A stretch of 64,000 bases of DNA from Chloroflexota bacterium. Lineage in GTDB: Bacteria > Chloroflexota > Anaerolineae > Caldilineales > Caldilineaceae. The notes under the pieces are model-generated. The model was not told where the DNA came from, ran no database searches, and saw only the letters and a list, made by a program, of their open reading frames with translations. Made by a program: the position numbers and the translations under genes. Below are positions 20,441 through 29,631 of this stretch, in pieces (position 1 is the first letter of the stretch; each line of letters begins with the position of its first letter). Where the stretch lies: NCBI GenBank assembly GCA_016861025.1, contig BOKO01000020.1:48497-112496 (forward strand). The letters are read 5' to 3'.

Positions 20441-20880
20441 GAGTATTTTTTGACGCCTCGACGCTCCTGGCAGCAATTATCAAAGCGCACCCTGCACACG
20501 CCAGCGCACTGTTGACTTTGCAACGTGTGCAACAGAAGGCGCATACAGGTTTCGTCGCTGCACATACCCTGGCTGAGCTGTATGCAAATCTTACCCGTCT
20601 ACCAATCCGCCCGCGAATTCCACCCAAACTGGCATTACAGTTAATTCAGCATAATGTCATTGAGACGTGTCAGATCATTTCGCTGTCGGGTGACGACTAT
20701 GTGACACTGCTCACCCATCTTGCCAGGTTGGAGATCACCGGCGCCGCGATCTATGATGCGTTGCTGCTGCACGCAGCCTGGATCGCAAATGTCGATCAGG
20801 TCATTACGCTTAATCTGCATGATTTTAGGCGTGTCTATCCTCAACTATCAGACAAAATTGTCTCTCCGCTAGAATTGTAG
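20437..20880 (+). CDS. PIN-domain toxin (VapC-like ribonuclease)
   Basis: A 147-residue PIN-fold nuclease. The acidic metal-binding residues are placed as expected: FFDASTLL (D6), HTLAELYANLTRLP (Glu near 47), ITGAAIYDALLLHAA (Asp near 109) and LNLHDF (Asp near 130). PIN toxins of type II systems cut tRNA or rRNA when freed from the antitoxin. The start is GTG within a GTGA overlap. At 147 residues it is at the long end for VapC. The target RNA cannot be inferred. Confidence 0.86.
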   Translation: MRVFFDASTLLAAIIKAHPAHASALLTLQRVQQKAHTGFVAAHTLAELYANLTRLPIRPRIPPKLALQLIQHNVIETCQIISLSGDDYVTLLTHLARLEITGAAIYDALLLHAAWIANVDQVITLNLHDFRRVYPQLSDKIVSPLEL

Positions 20881-20917
20881 GCATCTTTGCGGCAGCGATC
20901 AGTTGCTTGCTGCCGAT

Positions 20918-22351
20918 TCATTGTGTGCGCGCCTTAGCTGCCTGTAACAGCACCGCTTCCTCACGCCGTTTGTAAAAATCGTCCAGTGGATAGCAGCCTG
21001 AAACTAGCCCGTTGCGCGGGGCGGTGGTGCAATCGCTGAAGGTTCGACAGATGCGTTTGCGCGCCAGCGGACGCCCGGCCAGAATGTCCCCTGCTGCTTC
21101 TGGATAGGAGAGAATCAACCGCCCCAACCCCACGAAGTCAGCCATTCCGGTGCGCACGACATGCTGCGCCACGTTGGGCAGCCACTCCTGCAAATACGAG
21201 TAACCGGAGCCGACGTAGAGCAGTTCAGGTCGGTGCGCCTTGAGTTTGGCGACAACTGCGATCTGCCGCGCCACACCCACCAGCGGGTCCTCGGGCGGCT
21301 GATAACCATCGGAGGGCGGGAAGAGCGCCGGACGTTGAATGTGTGGATTGTAGTATGGGCTGCCCGCCGTGATGCAGACCAGCCGGACATTCAGACTGTG
21401 GAGCAAATCTAGAAAAGCGCATGGCTCGCTGAGATCGATGCCGTGGCCGCTGCCATCGCCGCCAAAGGCGTAGCGATAGTCGCCGTTGACTGCCTCCATT
21501 TCACCCTTGCCGTCTGCACCCGGTTTGAAGGGCGCCCAGTCGAACGCGCTCAGCCGCACACCGATATCGAGATCGGGGACTTCGGCGCGAATGCCTTCGA
21601 CCAGCTCGCGCAAGAAGCGCGTGCGATTCTCGAACGAGCCGCCGTAACGCCCTCCACGATCCACTGCGCTCAGAAATTCATGGCCCAGATAGCCGTGACA
21701 ATGTTTGAGATCGACGAAATCGAAGCCGGCTTGGCGTGCAAAGCGCGCGGCCATGATGAAGTCGTCAATCAGACGACGAATATCATCGTCGCTCAGCACC
21801 GGATAATCGTCGCCAAAACCGAACTTGCGATTTAACAGGGGGTGTGGATAGAGAATCGACGGCTTGAGCTTGTTGTCGGCGTCCGGGCGGGCGAAGCGGC
21901 CGGAATGGGTCAATTGTAACCCGATCAACAGATCGTCGATGCGCGCGTAGCGGGCGGCGTGTTCGGCCTCTAGTTGTTCGCGCAGCCGCGCCAGTTCAGG
22001 CCACGTCTCTGCTGTGATCATCAACTGGCGCGGGTTTGCGCGACCGTCATGGCGCACCGCGACCGCCTCGCCGCCCCAGATCAGCTTGGCGCCGCTGGCG
22101 CCAAAGCGCCGCCAGCGACGCGCCGTTAGCTCGGTTGGGCAGCCATCGGGCGTGCCATCCCAGCCCTCCATCGGCAATACGCAGAAACGGTTGCCGATTG
22201 TGCGTTCACCATAGTGGACAGGCTGCGCCAGCGGCGCCTCTGGCCCGGTGACCATGGTTTCGTCAAAGGGCAACGCGACGCCGAGTGCGTGGAGATAGGC
22301 GCGAAAATCTTCGGCGGTGCGCAGTTGCGCCATGCGTTTATAGTGCTCCAT
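20918..22351 (-). CDS. NADH:flavin oxidoreductase, Old Yellow Enzyme family
   Basis: A 477-residue FMN-dependent TIM-barrel oxidoreductase. Family marks: NRFCVLPMEGWDG near the N-terminus, WGGEAVAV, LIGLQLTHSGRF (flavin-site Gln and His), AARFARQAGFDFVDLKHCHGYL, LSAVDRGGRYGGSFENRTRFL, and MADFVGLGRLILSYPEAAGDIL for the FMN phosphate site. A C-terminal CRTFSDCTTAPRNGLVSGCYPLD keeps cysteines like those near the Fe-S site in 2,4-dienoyl-CoA reductases, but the full FeS/FAD module is absent. ATG 22351 follows GGGAGG by ten bases. It is last in the gntR-dapA-like-OYE operon, so it probably acts on an unsaturated sugar-acid or aromatic catabolite (inference). Confidence 0.9.
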   Translation of the reverse strand: MEHYKRMAQLRTAEDFRAYLHALGVALPFDETMVTGPEAPLAQPVHYGERTIGNRFCVLPMEGWDGTPDGCPTELTARRWRRFGASGAKLIWGGEAVAVRHDGRANPRQLMITAETWPELARLREQLEAEHAARYARIDDLLIGLQLTHSGRFARPDADNKLKPSILYPHPLLNRKFGFGDDYPVLSDDDIRRLIDDFIMAARFARQAGFDFVDLKHCHGYLGHEFLSAVDRGGRYGGSFENRTRFLRELVEGIRAEVPDLDIGVRLSAFDWAPFKPGADGKGEMEAVNGDYRYAFGGDGSGHGIDLSEPCAFLDLLHSLNVRLVCITAGSPYYNPHIQRPALFPPSDGYQPPEDPLVGVARQIAVVAKLKAHRPELLYVGSGYSYLQEWLPNVAQHVVRTGMADFVGLGRLILSYPEAAGDILAGRPLARKRICRTFSDCTTAPRNGLVSGCYPLDDFYKRREEAVLLQAAKARTQ

Positions 22352-22368
22352 AGATTTTATCCTCCCAA

Positions 22369-22394
22369 GTAACACGAAATGAATTTCATGTTAC
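22369..22394. promoter_or_regulatory. Hairpin overlapping the dapA-like stop codon
   Basis: 12-base arms 22369-22380 and 22383-22394 (11 of 12 paired, two-base loop) span the stop codon of the dapA-like gene and end just before the Shine-Dalgarno of the OYE gene. It could stabilise mRNA or modulate the downstream gene. Confidence 0.45.
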
Positions 22395-23401
22395 GCGTTG
22401 ACAACGCCCAACCGTTCGCCGAGTTCACGCAGAATCGCTACGTCGCTTTCCGGGCGGCGGTCAGCGCGTGGATGGGGTGCATCGCTGGCAATCCAGCCAC
22501 GGAGCTTGAGAAATTGCGCTGCGTTGTGTTTATAGGCGGGCACCGGACGGCGGAAGGCGAAAAAGCCCAGATACTGCAGCAGATCGTTCAGTTCGTAGAA
22601 GCCTGGATCGCCAGCCGTCCACATTGCATCGCGCCGCGCAAAAAGGTCAGGTGCAAAGGTGCTCAGACCGAGCAGGTAGTCGCTGCCGTACATCACCATG
22701 TCAATGGCAAGATCGTTGCCGGTGAAGACCTTGAAGTCGGGGCGCTGCGCATCACGCAATTGCAGGCGCTCCCATTCCAACATGCGGCTCAAGGAAGAGT
22801 GTTTGGCGCCGATGCACTGCGGCACATCGAGCAGCCCAGCGTAAGTGGCGATGTCGTAGATTTTGCCAAAAGGAGCAAACATCGTCCCCAATTCAAACGC
22901 GATAAAGCCTTCGCACAGCGCGCCGAGGCTGGCGTAAGCTGCGACAATCTCCTCGGAGGGCTGGCTTGTCAGTCCAAAAGACTGGAAAATCACGGGGACG
23001 CCGCCCGCCTCTTGGATCATCTCGATCTGGCGGGCGTATGCATCGCGATTGAAGGCGGCGCCAGGCTGATCGGCTACAAACGCGCCAGCCACAAACTCGC
23101 GGCCGGCGACGATGCGCTGCGTACGCGCCAGCGCCTCCTGACGCGTGGCGTCGTCAAGAAGGTTGACGTAGCCGGTGTCCATATTGACGGCGGGCGCCAG
23201 ACCTGCCTCCAATGTGCGCGCCACGTGCGCCTCAAAACCCACCCAATCCACTTCGCCATTGTCCAAAAATGGCAACAAGATCGCCGATATGCCGGTGATT
23301 GTTCGCCGCGGACGCAGCAATAAGATCGGATCAAACGCTGGTTCGGCGGTTTCTCTGTCTAGAATGCTGCTCTCCGGTTGCAGTTTGGTGTGCGCTGTCA
23401 T
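22391..23401 (-). CDS. Dihydrodipicolinate synthase/N-acetylneuraminate lyase family protein
   Basis: A 336-residue class I aldolase/lyase TIM barrel. The presumed Schiff-base Lys is in CIGAKHSSLSR (near residue 195). The N-terminal part has the family's GISAILLPFLDNGEVDWVGFEAHV, and GYVNLLDDATRQEALARTQRIVAG follows where DHDPS has its ribose/ketoacid motif. The usual GTTGE motif is altered (NMDTGYVN), so it is probably not a true DHDPS but a sugar-acid or keto-acid lyase such as a KDG-type aldolase or dehydratase. Its start overlaps the gntR stop as ATGA. Operon and neighbours suggest catabolism of a uronide-derived acid. Confidence 0.85.
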   Translation of the reverse strand: MTAHTKLQPESSILDRETAEPAFDPILLLRPRRTITGISAILLPFLDNGEVDWVGFEAHVARTLEAGLAPAVNMDTGYVNLLDDATRQEALARTQRIVAGREFVAGAFVADQPGAAFNRDAYARQIEMIQEAGGVPVIFQSFGLTSQPSEEIVAAYASLGALCEGFIAFELGTMFAPFGKIYDIATYAGLLDVPQCIGAKHSSLSRMLEWERLQLRDAQRPDFKVFTGNDLAIDMVMYGSDYLLGLSTFAPDLFARRDAMWTAGDPGFYELNDLLQYLGFFAFRRPVPAYKHNAAQFLKLRGWIASDAPHPRADRRPESDVAILRELGERLGVVNA

Positions 23402-24081
23402 CTACATTCTCCTTCTCTTTGCTCAAGAAAACCGTTCTGCTGCAACAAATCGATGTATGCCGCCAACGCCCGTTGATTGTGGCTGCGTAGCAAATGCTCA
23501 ACTTCGTCCGCATCGCGGCGACGAAACGCCTCGATCATGCGGTGATGATCCTGCTGCGCTTCGGGCATGCGCGGCTGAAATACATCACTCACGTAGTGCA
23601 GACGCAGCCGATCCCAATGATCGAGCGCGTTCTCCAGCATCCGTTCGATCAACTGTACGTGAGAAAACTGACAGATCATCAGATGAAATTGCCGGTTTTT
23701 TCGTGACCAATTCTCTGGATCACCGAGCAGGCCATCCATCTCCGTTACGACTGCGGCCAGTTCTGCCAGTTCCTCATCGCTCATACAGATGCAGGCGCGG
23801 CGCCCACAGATCACCTCAAGCGCCTCAAGCAAGGCGAAGATCTCAAAAATCAAGGTTGGACTGAACTGCGTAACAGTGGCGCCAGTGTATGGCTCGATCG
23901 TCACCAGGCCATCCGCCTCCAGTTGGCGCACGGCCTCGCGCACGGGAATCTGACTGACGCCCAGGCGCGCAGCGACCTCGTCGATGACCAGCCGCTCACC
24001 GGGCTTATAGTCACCGTGGATAATGGCTTCGCGCAGCATTTCGTGCACGACTTGTGGTTTGCTACGAAATGTCGGACGCAT
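23398..24081 (-). CDS. GntR-family transcriptional regulator (FCD subfamily)
   Basis: A 227-residue regulator. The winged HTH (residues 1-70) shows MLREAIIHGDYKPGERLVIDEVAARLGVSQIPVREAVRQLEADGLV, a textbook GntR motif. The FCD ligand domain (80-220) keeps the metal-binding pattern: an Asp-rich entry, RQFHLMICQFSHV and DHHRMIEAFRRRDADEVEHLLRSHN. ATG 24081 has GGAG eight bases upstream and gives a protein starting with the HTH; the frame opens at 24120. It is first gene of its operon and divergent from the sugar-catabolic run, a common arrangement for local regulators. The TCCTATA tandem in front of it is a candidate operator. Confidence 0.92.
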   Translation of the reverse strand: MRPTFRSKPQVVHEMLREAIIHGDYKPGERLVIDEVAARLGVSQIPVREAVRQLEADGLVTIEPYTGATVTQFSPTLIFEIFALLEALEVICGRRACICMSDEELAELAAVVTEMDGLLGDPENWSRKNRQFHLMICQFSHVQLIERMLENALDHWDRLRLHYVSDVFQPRMPEAQQDHHRMIEAFRRRDADEVEHLLRSHNQRALAAYIDLLQQNGFLEQREGECR

Positions 24082-24527
24082 CTTTATCTCCATTTCGCTC
24101 GGAAAATTCGCGCTTGACATTGTGGAAAAATCCTATATCCTATAACATATAGCATACACGATAATTTTTGTTTTGGCTAGAGTCAAATTCTCAAGGTTTT
24201 TGCCGATTCGCAAACTTTGTGTGGGTTCGTTACAATTCAAACTCAAAGCAGGCGGACCCACATCGCTTGCTACATTATTCTGAAGTGATGAACAACCGAA
24301 AGCAAGATGTTGATCTATGCGTTTAACCAGTGAATGAATCGTTGCAAATTTTGCTTCCTGGGTTGCATTACTTCAGCCACAGCAATGTAGGTTTTCGCGT
24401 TTATCTTTTCTTTTGATCCAGTCGGCGCCCATTCCAGGCGCAGTGACAACCAGATAGCGAGGCGTAGTTGGGACGTGCTGTCGCTGCGCCTGTCATGAGA
24501 AAATTGCTAATTGCACGGAGTGCGTTT
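24082..24527. other. 446-base divergent intergenic region
   Basis: No gene is supported. It contains the plus-strand TTGACA promoter/TCCTATA operator at 24114-24152. A 10-base stem (TGTGGGTTCG at 24220-24229 with CGGACCCACA at 24253-24262) in the presumed leader of the plus-strand operon is the only other structure I see. The long leader (over 350 bases) before the first gene is notable. Confidence 0.5.
24114..24152 (+). promoter_or_regulatory. Promoter with tandem TCCTATA operator (copy 1)
   Basis: TTGACA (24114-24119) is followed after 16 bases by TATCCT (24136-24141). The -10 lies inside an exact tandem heptamer TCCTATA (24131-24137, 24138-24144). CTATAT/ATATAG (24133-24138, 24147-24152) adds an inverted repeat. 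The 19 bases 24126-24144 recur identically at 37890-37908. Its position just upstream of gntR and its overlap with a core promoter suggest repression by the GntR protein (inference). Confidence 0.6.
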
Positions 24528-25382
24528 GTGTTTCCTCTGGTCTACAGCACGTTGGGTTGCCCCAACTGGACGCTCGAAAAAGCAGCCGACGTTGCGGTTG
24601 CCAATGGGTATGTTGGGTTGGAGGTTCGCCTGCTCGACGGCGCAATCATCCCGACGAACCTTTCGCCAGCGCGCTGCGCCGAGGTGCGGCGGATTGTGCA
24701 CGAACGCGGCCTGTGCATCGCCGGTTTGGGCGCTTCGACTCACTTCACCAGCCCGGATGCCGACGAACGCCAGGCGAACGTGGCGGAGCTGCGCCGCTAT
24801 CTTGCGCTCGCCAATGCACTGGAAGCGCCGATGGTGCGCACCTTTGGCGGCAATTTACAAGCAGGGGTGACATTCGAGCAGGCGATCGATTGGGTGGCGC
24901 AAAGCATCTATTCGGTTCTGCCCGACGCCGAACGCTACGGCGTCACAGTGATGTTGGAGACGCATGACGCCTTCTGCCGCGGCGCCGATGCGGCGCGTGT
25001 GCTGGCTCGGGTGGAGCATCCACGCTTTCAGGCGATTTGGGATGTACATCACCCGCATCGCATGGGCGAATCGATTGAAGAGACGTGGCAGTGGCTCGGC
25101 GCGCGGGTGGGACATGTCCATCTGAAAGATGCGCGGCGGCGAAGCGATGGTTCGTGGCAACTTGTGCTGATGGGTGAAGGCGAGGTTCCCAATCGTTCTG
25201 TGATCAATTTGCTGCATGTGAACGGTTATCAAGGCTATCTCTCGATTGAATGGGAGAAGAAGTGGCATCCAGACATTGAGGAGCCAGAGATTGCACTGCC
25301 GCAACACGCTCAGGTCGTGCGCGACTGGATGGCGGCGGATATAGTGATTGATTCTGCGATTGATTCTGCGGCGAAACAGTAA
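24528..25382 (+). CDS. Sugar phosphate isomerase/epimerase-like TIM barrel
   Basis: A 284-residue xylose-isomerase-like TIM-barrel protein. It starts FPLVYSTLGCPNWTLEKAADVAVANGYVGLEVR, typical of the AP-endonuclease-2/xylose isomerase-like family. Metal ligands are visible as VMLETHDAF (Glu), AIWDVHHPHRMGE (Asp-His), HVHLKDARR (His) and the final SIEWEKKW (Glu). Such proteins isomerise or epimerise sugars, or dehydrate inosose. I chose GTG 24528 because GGAG precedes it by seven bases and the family's N-terminus begins there; ATG 24495 is the alternative. First gene of the plus-strand catabolic run. Confidence 0.85.
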   Translation: MFPLVYSTLGCPNWTLEKAADVAVANGYVGLEVRLLDGAIIPTNLSPARCAEVRRIVHERGLCIAGLGASTHFTSPDADERQANVAELRRYLALANALEAPMVRTFGGNLQAGVTFEQAIDWVAQSIYSVLPDAERYGVTVMLETHDAFCRGADAARVLARVEHPRFQAIWDVHHPHRMGESIEETWQWLGARVGHVHLKDARRRSDGSWQLVLMGEGEVPNRSVINLLHVNGYQGYLSIEWEKKWHPDIEEPEIALPQHAQVVRDWMAADIVIDSAIDSAAKQ

Positions 25383-25396
25383 AGCGGAGTATGGCG

Positions 25397-26386
25397 ATGC
25401 GCGGTCTGTTTCTACTCAACCCGGACGCCTACGATGCAATTTATGGGCCGCACGAGCGCGCTGACATCGCCCGCCTGGTTGAGATCGTGGCGCCGTTGCA
25501 GACCACGCAGAGCGTACGCACCGATCCAGCCGTGCTTGCTGATGTCGATGTGATCTTGTCAGGGTGGGGTATGGCGGTGCTCGATGAAGCGTTGCTGGCA
25601 GCCGCACCATGCCTGAAGGCAGTCTTTTACGGCGCTGGCTCGATTCGTTACTTTGCCACCGAAGCAATGTGGGAACGTGGGATTGTCGTAACGACGGCTG
25701 CACACGCCAATGCTGCACCGGTCGCGGAGTTCACCGTCGCCGCCATCGTGATGAGCTTAAAACGGGTGTGGCATTTGAGTCGCTCTGTGCGTGAAACCCG
25801 ACAGTTTGTTGCGCGCACCGACATTCCGGGGATGTATGGCAGCACGATCGGGTTGATCGGTTTGGGGATGATCGGACGCATGGTCGCTGAACGGCTGCGC
25901 ACGTATGATGTGCAGGTGCTTGCCCACGATCCCTACTTTGCGGCTGACGATGCTGCAGCGTTGGGCATCGAACTGTGTACATTGGACGACTTGTTTGCGC
26001 GCTGCGATGTGGTTTCAGTGCACGCGCCGTGGCTGCCGCAGACCGAAGGCATGATCACCGGCGCGCATCTGGCGGCGATGAAGCAGAATGCCACTTTCAT
26101 CAACACGGCGCGCGGCGCGTTGGTGCGCGAGGGTGAAATGATCGACGTATTGCAGCGACGTCCGGATCTGTGCGCCATGCTTGACGTGACGCACCCGGAG
26201 CCGCCAACGCCAGATTCGCCCTTGTATTCGCTGTCCAACGTGGTGCTGACGCCACACATCGCCGGCTCTGTCGGCGCCGAGTGCAGACGCATGGGACGGG
26301 AGATGGTCGAAGAATTAGCGCGCTTTGTGCGTGGGGAGCCGCTGCGCTGGTCAGTGACGCGTGCACGGGCAGCGTTGATGGCGTAG
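25397..26386 (+). CDS. D-isomer specific 2-hydroxyacid dehydrogenase, NAD-binding
   Basis: A 329-residue dehydrogenase/reductase of 2-hydroxy acids. The NAD motif is GLIGLGMIGRMVAERL (near residue 155). Catalytic residues appear in order: Arg in INTARGALVREGE, Glu in DVTHPEPPTPDSPLY, His in LTPHIAGSVG. Length fits the family (about 310-340). ATG 25397 has GGAG seven bases upstream; ATG 25391 is too close to it. Likely substrates in this context are glyoxylate/hydroxypyruvate-type or sugar-derived acids (inference). Confidence 0.92.
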   Translation: MRGLFLLNPDAYDAIYGPHERADIARLVEIVAPLQTTQSVRTDPAVLADVDVILSGWGMAVLDEALLAAAPCLKAVFYGAGSIRYFATEAMWERGIVVTTAAHANAAPVAEFTVAAIVMSLKRVWHLSRSVRETRQFVARTDIPGMYGSTIGLIGLGMIGRMVAERLRTYDVQVLAHDPYFAADDAAALGIELCTLDDLFARCDVVSVHAPWLPQTEGMITGAHLAAMKQNATFINTARGALVREGEMIDVLQRRPDLCAMLDVTHPEPPTPDSPLYSLSNVVLTPHIAGSVGAECRRMGREMVEELARFVRGEPLRWSVTRARAALMA

Positions 26387-26512
26387 CAGAGCTCACCGTT
26401 GGGCGCAGGAAGAATCGCAAACCACCGAGAGACCTGTGTCGTCACCCCCAAATGCAGTTCCTATACATTTGTCGTAATCGTTCCAGTCAATTCAATGCAA
26501 GGAGAAGATGTC

Positions 26513-28558
26513 ATGCAGAGACAGCAAAAATCATCTCAGAAGAGAGCTGCCGGTCACTGGTCGCACACTCTGGCTGTTGCGTTGGCGCTTGTGTTGGCGC
26601 TGGCGATGGCAGCGTGTGGCGCGCCAGCCGAGGCGCCGCCCGCTGCGCAAGCTCCAGCGGCTGCGCCTGCGGCGCCCGCCGCCGACACGTCGGCCAAAGA
26701 GGCGCCAATGCTGGCAGCCAGGGTGGCTGCTGGCGAGCTGCCGCCGCTGGAAGAACGCCTACCCACCAACCCCAAAGTCGTGCAGCCGACCGAGAGCCTG
26801 GGCCAGTACGGCGGCACCTGGCGGATGGGTCTACGCGGCGGTCAGGATAATGCGTTGCTGGTGCGTACAATCGCCTACGAACATCTGGTGCGCTGGACGC
26901 CAGACTGGACGGGCATCGAGCCGAATGTGGCTGAATCCTACGAAGCCAGCGCAGATGCGACTGAGTACACCTTCAAGCTGCGTGAAGGGATGAAATGGTC
27001 GGACGGCGCTCCCTTCACAGCAGACGACGTGGTCTTTTGGTATGAGGACATTCTGACCAATGATGAGTACAAAGCATTGCATCCTGTGCCGAGTTGGTTG
27101 CTGGCAGGGGGCGAACCGCCAGTGATCGAGAAGGTGGACGATTACACTTTTAAGGTCAAGTTTGCGGCGCCTAATGGTCTCTTCATCCAGAATCTGGCAA
27201 CGCCATCGGGCGATGACTTCACGCGCTGGCCCAAGCATTATGCCAGCCAGTTCCACCCGAAGTACAACACTGAAACCCTGGATGCGCTGATCGCTGAAGC
27301 CGGCGCCACCGACTGGGTCAACCTGATGGATCTCAAGGCTGGCGGCGTGCCGGGCACACCTTACGATGCACGCTGGCAGAACAGTGAGCTGCCCACGCTC
27401 AAGCCGTGGCGTCTAACCACCGCCTACGGTGAAGGGACGACGCAGGTTGTCGGCGAGCGCAATCCGTTCTATTTCAAGGTCGATCCCGAAGGCCGCCAGT
27501 TGCCCTACATCGACCGCGTCGTCTATGAAATCGGCGAGGATGTGCAGGTGCTGGTGCTGCGTGCGCTCAACGGCGAAATCGACATGCAGGATCGTCACAT
27601 TGCCACGCTCGACAACAAGGCGGTCTTTGTGGACAACGCCGCCACCGGCAATTATGGTTTCTTCGAGACCGTGCCGGCCAGCATGAACGTGCAGGTCATT
27701 GCCCTCAACCTGACGCACAAGGACCCGATCAAGCGCGAAATCTATCAGAATAAAGACTTCCGCATCGGTCTCTCACACGCCATCAATCGCCAGGAGATTA
27801 TCGACACGATCTACGTGAGCCAGGGCGAACCATGGCAGCTTGCCCCGCGCCCGACTTCGCCCTTCTACAACGAGCAGTTGGCGAAGCAGTACACCGAATA
27901 TAATGTCGATCTCGCCAACGAATATCTGGACAAGGCCGGCTACACCGAGCGCGACGCCCAGGGCTTCCGCCTAGGGCCAGATGGCAAGCGCATCGTGATT
28001 CAGGTGGACGTGCAGGCGATCAGCCAGAACTGGATCGATACGCTTGAGTTGATCAAGGGCTATTGGGCCGCCGTCGGCATCCAAATGGAGCCGAACGTGA
28101 TGGATCGCTCGCTCATGTACACGCGCAAGGACTCCAACGAACATGACGCTTCCACCTGGGGCGGCGACGGCGGCCTCGACGTGATCCTGGAGCCGCGCTG
28201 GTACTTCCCCTTCAGCGGCGAGTCGCTCTTTGCCGAAGCATGGAAGGAGTACTACGTCAATCCGAGCGGCGTCGGTTCATTGGTGCCGCCGGAAGAACCG
28301 CCGGCCCCCACCAAGCGCCAGATGGAACTATACGACCAGATCAAGGCCACCGGTGACGCCGCCGAGCAGGAAGCCCTGATGAAGGAAATCCTGCAGATCG
28401 CCGCCGACGAATTCTATGCGCTCGGCATCAGCCTGCCTGCGCCAGGCTACGGCATCGTCAAGAACAATTTCAAGAATGTGCCGCCATCCTTCCCCAATGC
28501 ATGGCTGTACCCGCATCCGGCGCCGACCAACCCGGAACAGTACTACATCGTTCAATAG
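26513..28558 (+). CDS. ABC transporter substrate-binding lipoprotein, family 5
   Basis: A 681-residue exported solute-binding protein. The lipoprotein signal ends LALAMAACGAP; an Ala/Pro linker follows. The family-5 (OppA/DppA) mark is EPNVAESYEASADATEYTFKLREGMKWSDGAPFTADDVVFWYEDI. At about 680 residues it is longer than typical OppA (about 540), as often in oligosaccharide-binding members. AAGGAG precedes ATG 26513 closely. Neighbouring glycosidase and lyase genes favour an oligosaccharide ligand over a peptide (inference). A 719-residue frame starts at 26399 but lacks a plausible N-terminus. Confidence 0.93.
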   Translation: MQRQQKSSQKRAAGHWSHTLAVALALVLALAMAACGAPAEAPPAAQAPAAAPAAPAADTSAKEAPMLAARVAAGELPPLEERLPTNPKVVQPTESLGQYGGTWRMGLRGGQDNALLVRTIAYEHLVRWTPDWTGIEPNVAESYEASADATEYTFKLREGMKWSDGAPFTADDVVFWYEDILTNDEYKALHPVPSWLLAGGEPPVIEKVDDYTFKVKFAAPNGLFIQNLATPSGDDFTRWPKHYASQFHPKYNTETLDALIAEAGATDWVNLMDLKAGGVPGTPYDARWQNSELPTLKPWRLTTAYGEGTTQVVGERNPFYFKVDPEGRQLPYIDRVVYEIGEDVQVLVLRALNGEIDMQDRHIATLDNKAVFVDNAATGNYGFFETVPASMNVQVIALNLTHKDPIKREIYQNKDFRIGLSHAINRQEIIDTIYVSQGEPWQLAPRPTSPFYNEQLAKQYTEYNVDLANEYLDKAGYTERDAQGFRLGPDGKRIVIQVDVQAISQNWIDTLELIKGYWAAVGIQMEPNVMDRSLMYTRKDSNEHDASTWGGDGGLDVILEPRWYFPFSGESLFAEAWKEYYVNPSGVGSLVPPEEPPAPTKRQMELYDQIKATGDAAEQEALMKEILQIAADEFYALGISLPAPGYGIVKNNFKNVPPSFPNAWLYPHPAPTNPEQYYIVQ

Positions 28559-28566
28559 GCAGGTTG

Positions 28567-28593
28567 TTCGGGGAGGGTTCACCCCTCCCCGAA
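28567..28593 (+). promoter_or_regulatory. Intercistronic hairpin between binding protein and permease
   Basis: A perfect 11-base stem (28567-28577 with 28583-28593) around a five-base loop lies between the binding-protein stop and the permease Shine-Dalgarno. In malE-like operons such hairpins protect the upstream mRNA so the binding protein is made in excess; the same role is inferred here. Confidence 0.6.
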
Positions 28594-28611
28594 TCCGAAG
28601 GGAGTGATCCC

Positions 28612-29598
28612 ATGCTTGGCTTCATTGCACGCCGCATTCTCTACGCGATTCCGACCTTCTTTGCAGTCTCGATCGTGGCTTTCATCATCATCCAACTGCC
28701 GCCGGGCGACTATTTGACCACATTGGTGGCGAGCATGGCTTCTCAAGGAGAAACGGTCGACCCGGCTGCACTGGAAGCACTGCGCAACCGCTATGGGCTG
28801 GGCGAGCCGATCTGGGTGCAGTACTTCAAGTGGATGTCTAACATTTTTCTGCGTGGGGACTTTGGTCAGTCGTTCGAGTGGAATCAACCGGTTGCCAGCT
28901 TGATTTGGAATCGATTGTTTCTGTCGTTCATGCTGTCGCTGTCGACGCTGCTCTTTGTGTGGGCGGTGGCGCTGCCGGTCGGCATCTACTCCGCCGTGCG
29001 TCAGTATTCACTTGGCGATTACGCCTTCACCTTTCTCGGCTTCATTGGGCTGGCGATCCCCAACTTTCTATTGGCGCTGTTGCTAATGTACATCGGTTTC
29101 AGGTTTTTTGGGCAGAGCGTAGGCGGCCTCTTTTCGCCCGAATATCAAGAAGCGCCGTGGAGTTGGGCGAAATTCGTCGATATGCTTTCGCATCTATGGA
29201 TTCCGATCGTGATCATCGGCACCGCGGGCACAGCCAGCCTCATTCGCATCATGCGCGCCAACCTGCTCGACGAGTTGCGTAAGCCCTACGTCGTGACAGC
29301 GCGCGCCAAAGGATTGCCAGAACATCAGGTGATCTTGCGCTACCCGGTGCGCGTGGCGCTCAACCCGTTTGTGAGCACGATCGGATGGGTGCTGCCGGCG
29401 CTGATCTCCGGCGAAGCGATCACGGCTATCGTGCTCAGCCTGCCCACCACAGGGCCGCTTCTGCTGCGTGCATTGATGTCACAGGACATGTACCTGGCGG
29501 GAAGTTTCATCCTCATGCTGAGTACACTGACGATCATCGGCACGCTGTTGTCGGATGTGTTGCTGGCGCTGCTCGACCCGCGCATTCGCCTGGAGTAG
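28612..29598 (+). CDS. ABC transporter permease, DppB/OppB type
   Basis: A 328-residue inner-membrane permease. It starts MLGFIARRILYAIPTFFAVSIVAFIIIQLPPGD, the classical DppB N-terminus, and has six TM segments. The EAA-like coupling loop is RANLLDELRKPYVVTARAKGLPEHQVI. The ending DVLLALLDPRIRLE is the family's YxxLDPRI motif. ATG 28612 follows GGAG at seven bases. It forms the transmembrane pore with the next gene. Confidence 0.95.
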   Translation: MLGFIARRILYAIPTFFAVSIVAFIIIQLPPGDYLTTLVASMASQGETVDPAALEALRNRYGLGEPIWVQYFKWMSNIFLRGDFGQSFEWNQPVASLIWNRLFLSFMLSLSTLLFVWAVALPVGIYSAVRQYSLGDYAFTFLGFIGLAIPNFLLALLLMYIGFRFFGQSVGGLFSPEYQEAPWSWAKFVDMLSHLWIPIVIIGTAGTASLIRIMRANLLDELRKPYVVTARAKGLPEHQVILRYPVRVALNPFVSTIGWVLPALISGEAITAIVLSLPTTGPLLLRALMSQDMYLAGSFILMLSTLTIIGTLLSDVLLALLDPRIRLE

Positions 29599-29631
29599 CA
29601 ACATGAGATCACACACCGTTGAGGTGACGCG

